64,000 bases of DNA from Candidatus Tumulicola sp. (lineage in GTDB: Bacteria; Vulcanimicrobiota; Vulcanimicrobiia; Vulcanimicrobiales; Vulcanimicrobiaceae), in contig DASXDT010000006.1 of assembly GCA_036490475.1 (NCBI GenBank), positions 1,116,001 through 1,180,000 on the forward strand. The letters run 5' to 3'. The translations under genes were made by a program, and so were the position numbers. Below the pieces are notes generated by a model. The model ran no database searches. It was not told the origin of the DNA and saw only the letters and a list, made by a program, of their open reading frames with translations. Below are positions 26,735 through 35,440 of the stretch, piece by piece (within the stretch, counting starts at the first letter, position 1; every line of letters begins with the position of its first letter).

Positions 26735-27136
26735 ATGGATCAGCCGCTCGAATTCCTGAAAAGCCGAATTCCGAATTTCCCTGGATACGGGTCGGACGAC
26801 GATCGTAAGTTGTCGGACGAATTGGTACGTTCGTATTTAGGCGAACGGCTCGCTACGCTCGAAACGGACGATGGTCTGAACGACGAAGTGCGCAAGACCG
26901 TCGGCGAGTTGATGTTGCGAACGGCATTCACAAATCAAATAGCGTATAAAGTGTACGAAGAGGCGTCGCGCACGAACCACGATTTCGACGGCATGGCGGC
27001 CGCCGACGCCGCGACGGTACGGTTAGCCGATGGCGCCGGCGCCGTTACCCCCGCCGACGCACTGAAATTCGCACAACAATCGGCGCAGACGCTCGACGGT
27101 CGCGACCTCGCGATGCGCGGACAAGCCGCGGCTTAG
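26735..27136 (+). CDS. Cytoplasmic helical protein of unknown function
   Basis: A 133-residue soluble protein with no signal or membrane segment. It begins MDQPLEFLKSRIPNFPGYGSDDDRKLSDELVRSYLGERLATL and is predicted mostly helical and acidic. The middle (LMLRTAFTNQIAYKVYEEA) resembles a dimerising helix. I do not recognise a family. Its 3' end overlaps the convergent FecR gene by four bases. Confidence 0.5.
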   Translation: MDQPLEFLKSRIPNFPGYGSDDDRKLSDELVRSYLGERLATLETDDGLNDEVRKTVGELMLRTAFTNQIAYKVYEEASRTNHDFDGMAAADAATVRLADGAGAVTPADALKFAQQSAQTLDGRDLAMRGQAAA

Positions 27137-27972
27137 TGGCAGGTGCTGGTCGCGCCCGGGGTCGCCGTAGCGGCCGGCTGCGATTTGTGAAACAACCCGC
27201 CTAGGGCTGACGAGACGGCACCGCCGGCAACGCCGCCCGCGACGCCGCCGGTCGCGTTATTGACCGCACTCGCGGCCGAACTGCCCGCGTATCCGACGAT
27301 CTCGCCGGTCGCCGCATCCCAATTGGTTGGAACGCCGAAATCCGGCGAAAACTGATTGATAATCGCTTGCGTGAGTTGGCCGACTTGCGCTTGCACGATG
27401 CCGTTGACCGCCTGCGCGAATAGCGACTGCCCGGGGCGCACGTCGAACACTTTACCACCGTGCGTCGTTACGACGACCGGTGCATCCGGACTGCACACTT
27501 CGTACACGTTCACCCGGAGCGAACCGTCCGGCGCATACTCGATGTCACCTTCGGTTCCGCGCACACCCACGGTCGCGGTCGCGGTGGAAAACGTGTAGTT
27601 GGCTTTCGCGCCTGCCGCGTGCTTGACCGCGAAGCGGACGCGTCCGTTGAACACGACGAACTTGGCGGTCGCGATCTGCGTTTGATTGAAAAACGCGAGT
27701 TGTACTTTCGTGTCGGAGCCCACCATCACCATCGAACTATCCGGCAGCGTGACTTGCGCCAGCGACGATCCGCCGGTGATCGCGAAATCTTTGTCGGCCA
27801 GCCCGACGCTCGCGTTTACCGAAATCGGTACCGCCTTACCATTCGGAACCTGGTACGAAACGGTGCCCTTTTGACTTTGCAGTTGTTTGTCATCGCCGGC
27901 AACGGCCGGACCGGCGAGCACGAGCCCAATGCAGGCTCCTAGTGCTAATAAGCGGCGGAATTGCATCGGCAA
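27133..27972 (-). CDS. Secreted FecR-domain protein
   Basis: A 279-residue protein with a signal peptide (LLALGACIGLVLAGPAVA) and a FecR-like domain (about residues 65-190): ITGGSSLAQVTLPDSSMVMVGSDTKV, then FVVFNGRVRFAV and TATVGVRGTEGDI, the core strands of this beta-helix-like fold. Unlike TonB-dependent FecR regulators it has no cytosolic anti-sigma part and stands alone; such secreted FecR proteins occur widely as surface or adhesin accessory proteins. The C-terminal 70 residues are Gly/Ala-rich with an ASAVNNATGGVAGGVAGG stretch and a final Cys-His. Function beyond the fold is unknown. Confidence 0.75.
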   Translation of the reverse strand: MPMQFRRLLALGACIGLVLAGPAVAGDDKQLQSQKGTVSYQVPNGKAVPISVNASVGLADKDFAITGGSSLAQVTLPDSSMVMVGSDTKVQLAFFNQTQIATAKFVVFNGRVRFAVKHAAGAKANYTFSTATATVGVRGTEGDIEYAPDGSLRVNVYEVCSPDAPVVVTTHGGKVFDVRPGQSLFAQAVNGIVQAQVGQLTQAIINQFSPDFGVPTNWDAATGEIVGYAGSSAASAVNNATGGVAGGVAGGAVSSALGGLFHKSQPAATATPGATSTCH

Positions 27973-28053
27973 ACCTTACGCTCGGTTGCCCTGCGTCCCT
28001 CCAACCGTCACGGGCGGAACTCGCGGGTACGAAGAGTTGTCCCTTCGTGACAT

Positions 28054-28791
28054 ATGGCAAATAACAACAAGACGGCGATCGTCACAGGTGCGGCCAAAGG
28101 CATCGGCGCCGCAATCGCCCAGCGTTTAGGGTCGGATGGATTCCAGACGGTCGTCAACTACCTCTCGAGTGAAACCGAAGCGAACCGGCTGGTCACCCTA
28201 ATCGAGGCGGCCGGCGGTCGCGCCATCGCGGTGCACGGCGATGTGTCCGATCCCGCAGCCGTACGTTCGCTGTTCGATCGTGCCGAGGCCGAGTTCGGAC
28301 CGGTCGACGTACTGGTCAACAACGCCGGTACGTTGCAACGTAAGCCGCTGCTCGACGTCACCGACGACGATTACCAGCAGCTGATTGCGAGCAATCTCAC
28401 GGGCTCGTTCAACGGCATGCGCGAGGGCGCCAAACGCGTTCGCGACGGCGGCCGCATCATCAACTTCTCGACGAGCATCATCGGCTATTACGTTCCGACG
28501 TATGCGATTTACGCGGCGACGAAGGCGGCGGTCGAAGCGATGACGCACGTTCTCGCAAAAGAGCTCGGCGCACGCAATGTCACCGTGAATGCCGTCGCTC
28601 CGGGTCCGGTCGCGACCGATCTCTTTCTGACCGGCGCTTCGCAAGAAATCGTCCAACGCCTGACCGGCGAGATCCCACTCGGCCGTCTCGGCCAGCCGGA
28701 TGACATTGCCCGCGTGGTTTCGTTTCTAGCCGGTCCCGACAGCGGCTGGGTCAACGGCCAAGTGATCAAAGCCAACGGCGGACGTAACTAA
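28054..28791 (+). CDS. Short-chain dehydrogenase/reductase (FabG-like)
   Basis: A 245-residue classical SDR. The cofactor loop TGAAKGIG (residues 11-18), the NNAG motif (about 89-92), the catalytic Ser in NFSTS, the YAIYAATK active-site Tyr-Lys and the PGPVATDLF loop are all intact. An Arg/Ser-containing stretch after the second strand (SSETEANR) suggests NADPH. It is in the 3-oxoacyl-ACP reductase / sugar dehydrogenase group; without fatty-acid genes nearby the substrate cannot be given. It is divergent from the FecR gene and ends 48 bases before the GH20 operon. Confidence 0.85.
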   Translation: MANNNKTAIVTGAAKGIGAAIAQRLGSDGFQTVVNYLSSETEANRLVTLIEAAGGRAIAVHGDVSDPAAVRSLFDRAEAEFGPVDVLVNNAGTLQRKPLLDVTDDDYQQLIASNLTGSFNGMREGAKRVRDGGRIINFSTSIIGYYVPTYAIYAATKAAVEAMTHVLAKELGARNVTVNAVAPGPVATDLFLTGASQEIVQRLTGEIPLGRLGQPDDIARVVSFLAGPDSGWVNGQVIKANGGRN

Positions 28792-28839
28792 CGCAGTCCG
28801 CTGGGGGAACAGCCGAATTCGGCGACTAACGCGACGAGC

Positions 28840-30828
28840 GTGCACCGCTGGAGACGCGCCGCAACCGTCGCTCTGATCGCGCTCGCTCCGGTCGCCGCCT
28901 ACGCGCAGCCGGCGCTGCGCCTTGTACCGGCACCTTCGGTCGTTGAGAGAGTTGCCGGATGCGATCTTCCGGCATCGTCCCTGCTTCGAGCGCCGGTTGG
29001 ACTAGATGCCGGCGCGTTCGAAGAGTTGCAGTGGCGTTGGCAAGCGTTGGGCATCGGATCGCTAGCGAGCGGTCCAGCGTCGAAGGCAACGATTGCAGTC
29101 GTCCACGACGGTTCGTTGGCGCCACAAGCATATCGCTTGGCTATCGATCGTAAGCGTGCGGTGGTGTGGAGTTCGGATGCTGACGGCGCATTTTATGGGA
29201 TCGTGACCCTCGCGCAGATGGCGCAGCGGTCGAACGCCGGATGGGTCGTGCCGTGCGCCCGCATCGAAGACCGTCCGAAGCTGCGGTGGCGTATATTGTC
29301 CGACGACGTATCGCGCGGACCGCTTCCGACCATGCGTTATTTTAAAGAGCGCGTTCGCACGATCGCGGCCTTTAAGATGAATGGCTATTCGCCGTACATG
29401 GAAAATGCGTTCGTCGATCCATCCAATCCGCTACCGTCGCCGCTCGACGGCATCACGCCGTCGCAGTTGCGCGCATTGGCCGTATATGCCGCCCGGTATC
29501 ATGTCACGCTAATCCCAGAACAGCAGACGTTCGCGCACATGCATAATGCGTTGCGCGTGGAGCAGTACGCATCTGCAGCCGAGTTGCCGCATGGGTTTTT
29601 GCTGTCGCCGGTCGACCCGCTGAGCGAGGCGTACCTGCGCAGCACGATCGATGCAGAGCTCGCGGCCGATCCGCATCCGCCGTTCTTCCATATCGGTTCC
29701 GACGAAACGTCCACCCTCGGAGCGGGAACGACGCAGGCGTACGTCGCGCAGCATGGGCTGCTACACGCTTTTGCCGATCACGTCGACGCGATGCAGAAGA
29801 TCGTCGCACCATCGGGTGCGCGAATTATGCTGTGGGGTGATGCGGTCGACAAAGACTCGTCGATCATGCCGATGTTGCCGCGTAACGCCGTGATCGTCAA
29901 TTACCAATATACCGCGCAGTTTGATTTTTCCAAGTCGATCGCACGCATAGCGAGTGGCGGCTTCGACCAGATGGTCGCGCCCGGCGCCAGCAATTGGAAT
30001 GAGATCTATCCGAAGATCGATACCGCCATCCCCAACGCACGCAATTTCATCGGCGCCGGCAAGGTCGCCGGCGTGCTCGGTGCATTCGAAACGGTTTGGC
30101 ACGACGATGGCGAGTCGTTATATGAAGCGACGTGGTATCCGGTATTGTATGCGGCGGCTCAGGCATGGGAATCCCGCGACGTCGACCCGCAAACGTTCGC
30201 GGCGAGCTATCCGAGCGCGTTTTTCGGCGTCGACGACCCGCGATACGCGCGCGATGTTCGCTCGTTGGCCGCCGTCACGAATGCGCTTGAAACGTCGGAA
30301 TACGACACGACCAACGCGTTGTTTTGGACCGATCCGTTCGACGTGCCGGCGCAGGCTCGCATGGCCAAGGTCGATTTGCGCCAAGTGCGCCTCGATGTGG
30401 AGTCGGTCGAACGGCATCTGATCGACGCACGTCCGCCGCTACATGCCAACGCGGCATTCGTGACATTCTTGGCGGCGCGCAGGCTCGACGCGCTGGCGCG
30501 CAAGTTCCAAATCGGAGCAGAAGTGCGTGCGATGTACGCCGATGCGGTCGCGAATATCGACGAGCTAAACGGGCCGACGCTGCGCGACCTGTATTGGTGC
30601 CGCTATTGGATGTGGGAGTTGCGCGATACCTACGAAGAGCTGGCGCCACTCTACGAGCGGGCTTGGCGCTACGAATCGCGTGACGGTCATCTCGCTTCGA
30701 ACCTCGAGCGCTACCATGTGTCCGCTCAGCACGCGATTAGCGACGCCGATGCACTCTACCGCGCGACCTACGACGGCTACGTGCGCGGCAAGACGCTTCC
30801 GTCGTTCGATACGGTCATCGGTCGATGA
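28840..30828 (+). CDS. Secreted GH20-type beta-N-acetylhexosaminidase
   Basis: A 662-residue exported glycosidase starting at GTG, with a signal peptide (TVALIALAPVAAYA). Residues about 25-130 are the GH20 N-terminal accessory domain (LRLVPAPSVVE, FYGIVTLAQM). The TIM barrel follows: RWRILSDDVSRGPLPTM, YHVTLIPEQQTFAHM, and the catalytic Asp288-Glu289 pair in HIGSDETS, as in family 20, where the acetamido group of the substrate acts as nucleophile. The usual active-site tryptophan region is seen as MLWGDAV and WHDDGESLYEATWYP. By family it removes terminal GlcNAc or GalNAc from glycans or cell-wall fragments. Its stop overlaps the permease start (ATGA). Confidence 0.85.
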   Translation: MHRWRRAATVALIALAPVAAYAQPALRLVPAPSVVERVAGCDLPASSLLRAPVGLDAGAFEELQWRWQALGIGSLASGPASKATIAVVHDGSLAPQAYRLAIDRKRAVVWSSDADGAFYGIVTLAQMAQRSNAGWVVPCARIEDRPKLRWRILSDDVSRGPLPTMRYFKERVRTIAAFKMNGYSPYMENAFVDPSNPLPSPLDGITPSQLRALAVYAARYHVTLIPEQQTFAHMHNALRVEQYASAAELPHGFLLSPVDPLSEAYLRSTIDAELAADPHPPFFHIGSDETSTLGAGTTQAYVAQHGLLHAFADHVDAMQKIVAPSGARIMLWGDAVDKDSSIMPMLPRNAVIVNYQYTAQFDFSKSIARIASGGFDQMVAPGASNWNEIYPKIDTAIPNARNFIGAGKVAGVLGAFETVWHDDGESLYEATWYPVLYAAAQAWESRDVDPQTFAASYPSAFFGVDDPRYARDVRSLAAVTNALETSEYDTTNALFWTDPFDVPAQARMAKVDLRQVRLDVESVERHLIDARPPLHANAAFVTFLAARRLDALARKFQIGAEVRAMYADAVANIDELNGPTLRDLYWCRYWMWELRDTYEELAPLYERAWRYESRDGHLASNLERYHVSAQHAISDADALYRATYDGYVRGKTLPSFDTVIGR

Positions 30829-32834
30829 CCGCGATATTGGTCCTGCTGGCGTTCGCAGTGTTCGCCGTGCTGATGTACGTGCGCGTGCTGCCGGCGTTGA
30901 TTGCCGTTCCGGCAATGGGATTGACGATGGCATTGGCGGCCGGGGTGCATCCGTCGGCGCTCGGATCGATCGTCACTGGCGGCGTGGTCGCGCTTGCGCC
31001 GGTATACGCCGCGGTCGTGTTCGGCGCGCTGTTGGGTCGTGTGACCCTCGACACCGGCATCGCTCGTGCGATGGTCAATGTCGCGGCCGAATATGGCGGC
31101 GAGAAGCCGCTGTGGATGGCGCTGGGACTGTGCGCCGTCGTCGCGCTGCTGTTTACGTCGTTGTCGGGGTTGGGCGCGATCATCATGGTTGGATCGGTCG
31201 CGTTGCCGATCATGATGACGACCGGCGTGCCGCGCCCGATCGCCGCCACGCTGTTCTTGATGGCGTTCGCCCTCGGCTTCATATTCAACGCTGCCAACTG
31301 GACGTTCTACACGACCTACTTTAGCGTCGGCGAACCACAGTTATTTCGCTACGCGCTGGTGCTGGCCGCGATCGATGCCGTAGCGCTAGTCGTCTACGCG
31401 TGCGTGTCGTTCGCTCGCCATCGCGACTATGCGACGTGGGCAGTTCGCGCGAAGACCGACGAGCGACAAGGCGTGCCCGCGATTGCGATGATCACGCCGT
31501 TGCTGCCGCTAGCGTTGTATTACGGCCTGCACCTCGATGCCGTGCCGGCGTTCTTGATTTCAGCGGTGTTCGGAGCGGTCGTGGCGCGTCCGAAAACGGC
31601 GATCACGACGCTGGTGGCAGCGGGGATCCGCGGAGTGGAAGACGTCGCTCCGGCGCTACTGCTGTTCATGGGCATCGGCATTCTCGCGACCGCGACCAAA
31701 CAACCGCAGTTCGTGGCGGCGCTGCATCCGCTGATCGGCGATTGGCTGCGCAACCCGATCGCGTACGTCGTGGTGTTCGGTCTGGCGAGCCCGCTCACGT
31801 TGTACCGTGGCCCGCTCAATCCGTTCGGCGTCGGCATCGCGGTCTTCACCGTGCTGGCCTCTTCGCATGTGTTGGCGGCGGTCGTGCTGGTGGCGGCGGT
31901 CATGGCGGTGGTGCAAGTACAGAACGTGTGTGATCCGACGAACACGGCCAACGTATGGATCGCGAACTTCACCGGCGTGCAGATCGAGACGCTGACGAAA
32001 CGAACGTTGCCATACCAAGTCGGCGTGGCCGCGCTGGCGACGTTGGCGGTGGTGCTGCTTTCGAGCTGGTTGTTCGGTACGCAAGCGTTCGCATCGGCGT
32101 TACCGGTGGCGCGGGCTGCCGTCGCCGAACTGCCGGGTTTGTACGCGCCGTCGCAAGCCGCCGGACGGATCGGTGTCGAGGACGACGGCAGTACGTTCGG
32201 CCGCGCCGCGACCGCCGCAACCATTGGCGCGCTGAACGCTTCGGGTACCGGGCTTTCAGCAGCGCCCGCGCAGGGCGATGCGAATCTCACCGACTGCAGA
32301 GCCAAACCCTTCGCTGCGTACGCCGACGTGCTAACCTCGACGTTCCAGCTCATCGAAGGAACCGACCTCGACGTCGGAATTCGGCTCGAAGACTGCGGCG
32401 GTTGGATCGTGAATGAATGGCACGACCATCGCGTGTTTGCGGCGCCGTCGGTCGATGACGCGGCCGCATTGGCACGCGAAAGCGCGGCCCGATTGCTCGA
32501 GTGGTCGCACGCGCAACCGGCGCGAGGCCGCGCACTGTTTCAGCAAGGCTTGGCGGTGCTTCCCAGCGACCCGCCGACGTACTTGTACTCGCTCTTCAAA
32601 ACGGTGGACGGGCAGATGCGCACCTACGTTCGCGCCGGCGGTCCGGCCTACGTCGCCGGCTTGCGCACCGGGGACATCGTCGACACGGTCGACGGCAAGT
32701 TCTGGTGGGAATATGGTACGTACCAAACGCAGCAGCGTGCCTACGACGGAAAGCCGCACGTGTTCGGCATCCGTCGCGGCACTGCAACCTATGAGATTCG
32801 CTTAGGTGATCCGCTCGTGAAAGGATCTTCGTGA
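30825..32834 (+). CDS. Ion-transporter-superfamily permease fused to C-terminal PDZ-like domain
   Basis: A 669-residue protein. Residues 1-435 form about 12 membrane helices resembling GntP/CitMHS-type organic-anion permeases (an AAEYGGEKPLWMALGLCAVVALL segment and re-entrant SGLGAI and SPLTLYRGPLNPFG loops). Residues 435-590 are a soluble domain (YADVLTSTFQLIEGTDLDVG..., LYSLFKTVDG), and 600-660 look like a PDZ fold (GGPAYVAGLRTGDIVDTVDG). Such permeases normally end after the membrane part, so the fusion is distinctive. It overlaps the GH20 and M20 genes by four bases each. Inference: takes up a product of the hexosaminidase or peptidase. The substrate is unknown. Confidence 0.7.
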   Translation: MTAILVLLAFAVFAVLMYVRVLPALIAVPAMGLTMALAAGVHPSALGSIVTGGVVALAPVYAAVVFGALLGRVTLDTGIARAMVNVAAEYGGEKPLWMALGLCAVVALLFTSLSGLGAIIMVGSVALPIMMTTGVPRPIAATLFLMAFALGFIFNAANWTFYTTYFSVGEPQLFRYALVLAAIDAVALVVYACVSFARHRDYATWAVRAKTDERQGVPAIAMITPLLPLALYYGLHLDAVPAFLISAVFGAVVARPKTAITTLVAAGIRGVEDVAPALLLFMGIGILATATKQPQFVAALHPLIGDWLRNPIAYVVVFGLASPLTLYRGPLNPFGVGIAVFTVLASSHVLAAVVLVAAVMAVVQVQNVCDPTNTANVWIANFTGVQIETLTKRTLPYQVGVAALATLAVVLLSSWLFGTQAFASALPVARAAVAELPGLYAPSQAAGRIGVEDDGSTFGRAATAATIGALNASGTGLSAAPAQGDANLTDCRAKPFAAYADVLTSTFQLIEGTDLDVGIRLEDCGGWIVNEWHDHRVFAAPSVDDAAALARESAARLLEWSHAQPARGRALFQQGLAVLPSDPPTYLYSLFKTVDGQMRTYVRAGGPAYVAGLRTGDIVDTVDGKFWWEYGTYQTQQRAYDGKPHVFGIRRGTATYEIRLGDPLVKGSS

Positions 32835-34222
32835 ACGTCAACGATTCCGAACTGCTCGACTATTGCCACAAGCACGAGCGCGAACACCTGGCGACGCTCG
32901 AGCGAGCGATTGCGATTCAGTCGGTTTCGGCCGATCCGAAGCGACGCGGTGAGGTTCGACGCTGTGGCCAAGCGTTCGTCGATCGCATGCGTGATGTTGG
33001 TTTAACGGCCGAACTGCTCGAGACTGCGGGCAATCCGATCGCCTTCGGTGAGTGGACCGGTGCACCCGGCGCGCCAACGTTACTCATCTACGGCCACTAC
33101 GACGTGCAGCCCGAAGACCCGATCGAACTGTGGAACTCGCCGCCATTCGAAGCCACGATCCGGGACGGAAAAGTGTACGGTCGCGGCGCGGTCGACGATA
33201 AGGGCCAAGCGCTGATGCATCTGGCCGCGATCGAAGCGCATATGAAAACGCGCGGGCGCCTGCCGATCAACGTCAAGGTGTGTTTTGAAGGCGAAGAAGA
33301 GATCGGTTCGCCCAGCTTTGAAGCGGCCGTCGAACGGTATCGCGACAAGTTTGCGGCCGACGTTGCCGTCATTTCGGATACCGGCATGTTCGCCAAAGAC
33401 ATTCCGTCGTTGACGACGTCGCTGCGCGGCCTGGTGCATTGGGAAATCACGGTCGACGGTCCGTCCGTAGACCTACATTCGGGGTATTTCGGCGGCGTGG
33501 TGCGCAATCCGATCGAGGCATTAGCCCACATCATTGCCGCGCTCAAGGACGCAGATGGACGCGTCCAAGTTCCGGGCTTCTACGACGGCGTGCCGGAACT
33601 CGACGAGACGACGCTGTCGGAGTTGCGCGCGCTGCCGTACGACGAAGCGCGCGAAGCGCAGGGCATGGGTGTGCCCCAACTGTGGGGCGAGGCGGATCAA
33701 TCTCCATTGGCGCGCCTTTGGTTCCGGCCGACCATGGAGTGCAACGGCATCTGGGGCGGTTACAATGGCCCCGGCAGCAAGACGATCGTCCCGAGTTGGG
33801 CCAAGGCGAAAATATCCGCGCGCCTGGTCGGCGCGCAGGATCCGAAACGTGTTCGCGAGCTGGTGCGCTCGTTTATCGAAGCCAACACGCCCGAAGGCGT
33901 TCGAGTCAGCATCGAGGACGACGGCACGGTGCGCCCGATCGTCGCGTCGCGCGACCACGCCGCGGTCGCCGCTGCGGCGCGCGCGATGGAGTATGCGTTC
34001 GGCAAAGCGCCCGTGTTCGTCGGTAACGGCGGTTCGATCGGACCCGCTGCGATCTTCGATCAGGTGCTCGGCATACCGCAAGTCTTGATCGGCGTCGGTT
34101 TACCCGACGACTCGATCCATGCACCGAACGAGAAGTTCGATCTCGACCAATTCTACGGCGGAATACGCACGGCTGCGATTTTCTACGACGAGCTCGCCAG
34201 AGAAAGTGCGGTTGCATCGTGA
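32831..34222 (+). CDS. M20-family dipeptidase
   Basis: A 463-residue zinc peptidase of the carnosine-dipeptidase/M20 group, without a signal peptide. The two-metal site is visible: IYGHYDVQPED (His, Asp), YGRGAVDDKGQ (bridging Asp), the catalytic EEEIGS Glu, VISDTGM (Asp) and a C-terminal His in DDSIHAPNE. The lid domain (about 190-340) includes GPSVDLHSGYFGGVVRNP. It hydrolyses dipeptides, including beta-alanyl or gamma-type substrates in relatives. GTG start overlapping the permease stop; the next start overlaps its own stop (GTGA), so the operon is translationally coupled. Confidence 0.9.
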   Translation: MNVNDSELLDYCHKHEREHLATLERAIAIQSVSADPKRRGEVRRCGQAFVDRMRDVGLTAELLETAGNPIAFGEWTGAPGAPTLLIYGHYDVQPEDPIELWNSPPFEATIRDGKVYGRGAVDDKGQALMHLAAIEAHMKTRGRLPINVKVCFEGEEEIGSPSFEAAVERYRDKFAADVAVISDTGMFAKDIPSLTTSLRGLVHWEITVDGPSVDLHSGYFGGVVRNPIEALAHIIAALKDADGRVQVPGFYDGVPELDETTLSELRALPYDEAREAQGMGVPQLWGEADQSPLARLWFRPTMECNGIWGGYNGPGSKTIVPSWAKAKISARLVGAQDPKRVRELVRSFIEANTPEGVRVSIEDDGTVRPIVASRDHAAVAAAARAMEYAFGKAPVFVGNGGSIGPAAIFDQVLGIPQVLIGVGLPDDSIHAPNEKFDLDQFYGGIRTAAIFYDELARESAVAS

Positions 34223-34686
34223 GTGCCGTGCGTGTCGTTGCGATGCTCGTACTCGCGTTCGCTCTTGTCGTGAGCACGAGCGGTTCGGCGCGGGCTACTT
34301 GTGCGTGCCATCTTCACCCGCAGCATCGAACCGGCGCCTTCGTCATCATCGTTTCGGGAGCGAAGTCGTACGTGCTCGGGAGCAAATTCTACATTTCGAT
34401 CACGATCGCTAACGGAGAGCACTCGCCGCCGCTTCCGGTCGGTCCAACGAGCGCGGCCCGGTCGTTTTCATTGACAGCCGTCACCCCAGCTTACACATCG
34501 GTCGAACACGATAAGGCGCTTCCCGCGCAGCGAACGCGAACGATCTCGGCCGGCGGGCGTTTCACGTTCCCGCCGAAAGCTCTGCAGGATTGGGGACTGC
34601 TCGGCTATCGGACGGGCACGTACAGGGTTAGTCTCGCGTACGACCACGTGGACTCGAATATGTTCACGTTTGCGGTGCATCGATGA
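34219..34686 (+). CDS. Secreted protein of unknown function
   Basis: A 155-residue exported protein, GTG start inside the M20 stop. A signal peptide (VVAMLVLAFALVVSTSGSARA) is followed by a Cys-Ala-Cys-His-Leu-His start of the mature chain, then a beta-rich Ig-like domain (FVIIVSGAKSYVLGSKFYISITIANGE... FPPKALQDWGLLGYRTGTYRVSLAYD). The N-terminal CxCHxH could bind metal. I do not recognise a family. Its stop overlaps the methyltransferase start by four bases, so it belongs to the GH20-HyuA operon. Confidence 0.55.
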   Translation: MSAVRVVAMLVLAFALVVSTSGSARATCACHLHPQHRTGAFVIIVSGAKSYVLGSKFYISITIANGEHSPPLPVGPTSAARSFSLTAVTPAYTSVEHDKALPAQRTRTISAGGRFTFPPKALQDWGLLGYRTGTYRVSLAYDHVDSNMFTFAVHR

Positions 34687-35426
34687 CATCGAAGGATTTC
34701 CGTTCGACCGAGCGTTTTAGCGATCGCGCTACGGCGTATGCATCGAACCGTCCTGGCTACCCAGAGGAAGCGGTCGACGCAATTTTCGCCGGCCTCGGCG
34801 ATCCGCGCACGCTGACGATTGCCGATATCGGCGCCGGCACCGGTATTTCATCGCGACTCTTTGCCGATCGAGGTGCGTCGGTGATTGCGGTCGAGCCGAA
34901 TTCCAAGATGCGCAAAGCTGCTTCCGCCCATGAGCGCGTGCGTTGGCAAGACGGCACTGCCGAAGGTACTGGGCTGTTCGGTGACAGCGTCGATATCGCG
35001 GTTGCTTGTCAGGCTTTTCATTGGTTCGCCAACGATGCCGCGATGGCCGAGTTTCATCGCATCTCTCGCGGCCGCGCCGCGATGCTACAGTACGAGCGCG
35101 ACGAACGCGACGCATTTACGAAAGCGTATGGCGACATCGTTCGCGCCTACGCGGGCGACGATACGGAATTACTTCGCGCGAATGCTCTCGTCACGTTCAA
35201 AAGCTTTCCGGATGCGAAACACACGTGCACGGAAGCGTACTCGCGGCAGCGGCTGGATGAGGAGTCGCTGATCGGCCGGGCGGCCTCGTCGTCGTATCTT
35301 CCGCAGGAAGGCCCACGTGCCGAAGCGTTACATGTCGACCTGCGTGCGCTCTTCCGGCGCTTTGCACGTGACGGTTCCGTCGAACTGGCGATGGTGACCT
35401 ACGCTCTGACGGCTGACTTTCTCTGA
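34683..35426 (+). CDS. Class I SAM-dependent methyltransferase
   Basis: A 247-residue cytoplasmic protein with a Rossmann methyltransferase domain. Motif I IADIGAGTGISSRL (about residues 41-54) and motif II VIAVEPN (about 64-70) bind S-adenosylmethionine; AVACQAFHWFAND is the motif IV/post-motif region typical of the BioC/UbiE-like Methyltransf_11 group. The N-terminal RFSDRATAYASNRPGYPEEAVDAI is also typical. Substrate unknown. It is inside the coupled operon, between the secreted protein and HyuA. Confidence 0.8.
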   Translation: MTSKDFRSTERFSDRATAYASNRPGYPEEAVDAIFAGLGDPRTLTIADIGAGTGISSRLFADRGASVIAVEPNSKMRKAASAHERVRWQDGTAEGTGLFGDSVDIAVACQAFHWFANDAAMAEFHRISRGRAAMLQYERDERDAFTKAYGDIVRAYAGDDTELLRANALVTFKSFPDAKHTCTEAYSRQRLDEESLIGRAASSSYLPQEGPRAEALHVDLRALFRRFARDGSVELAMVTYALTADFL

Positions 35427-35440
35427 GCGCCCGTTACCGA

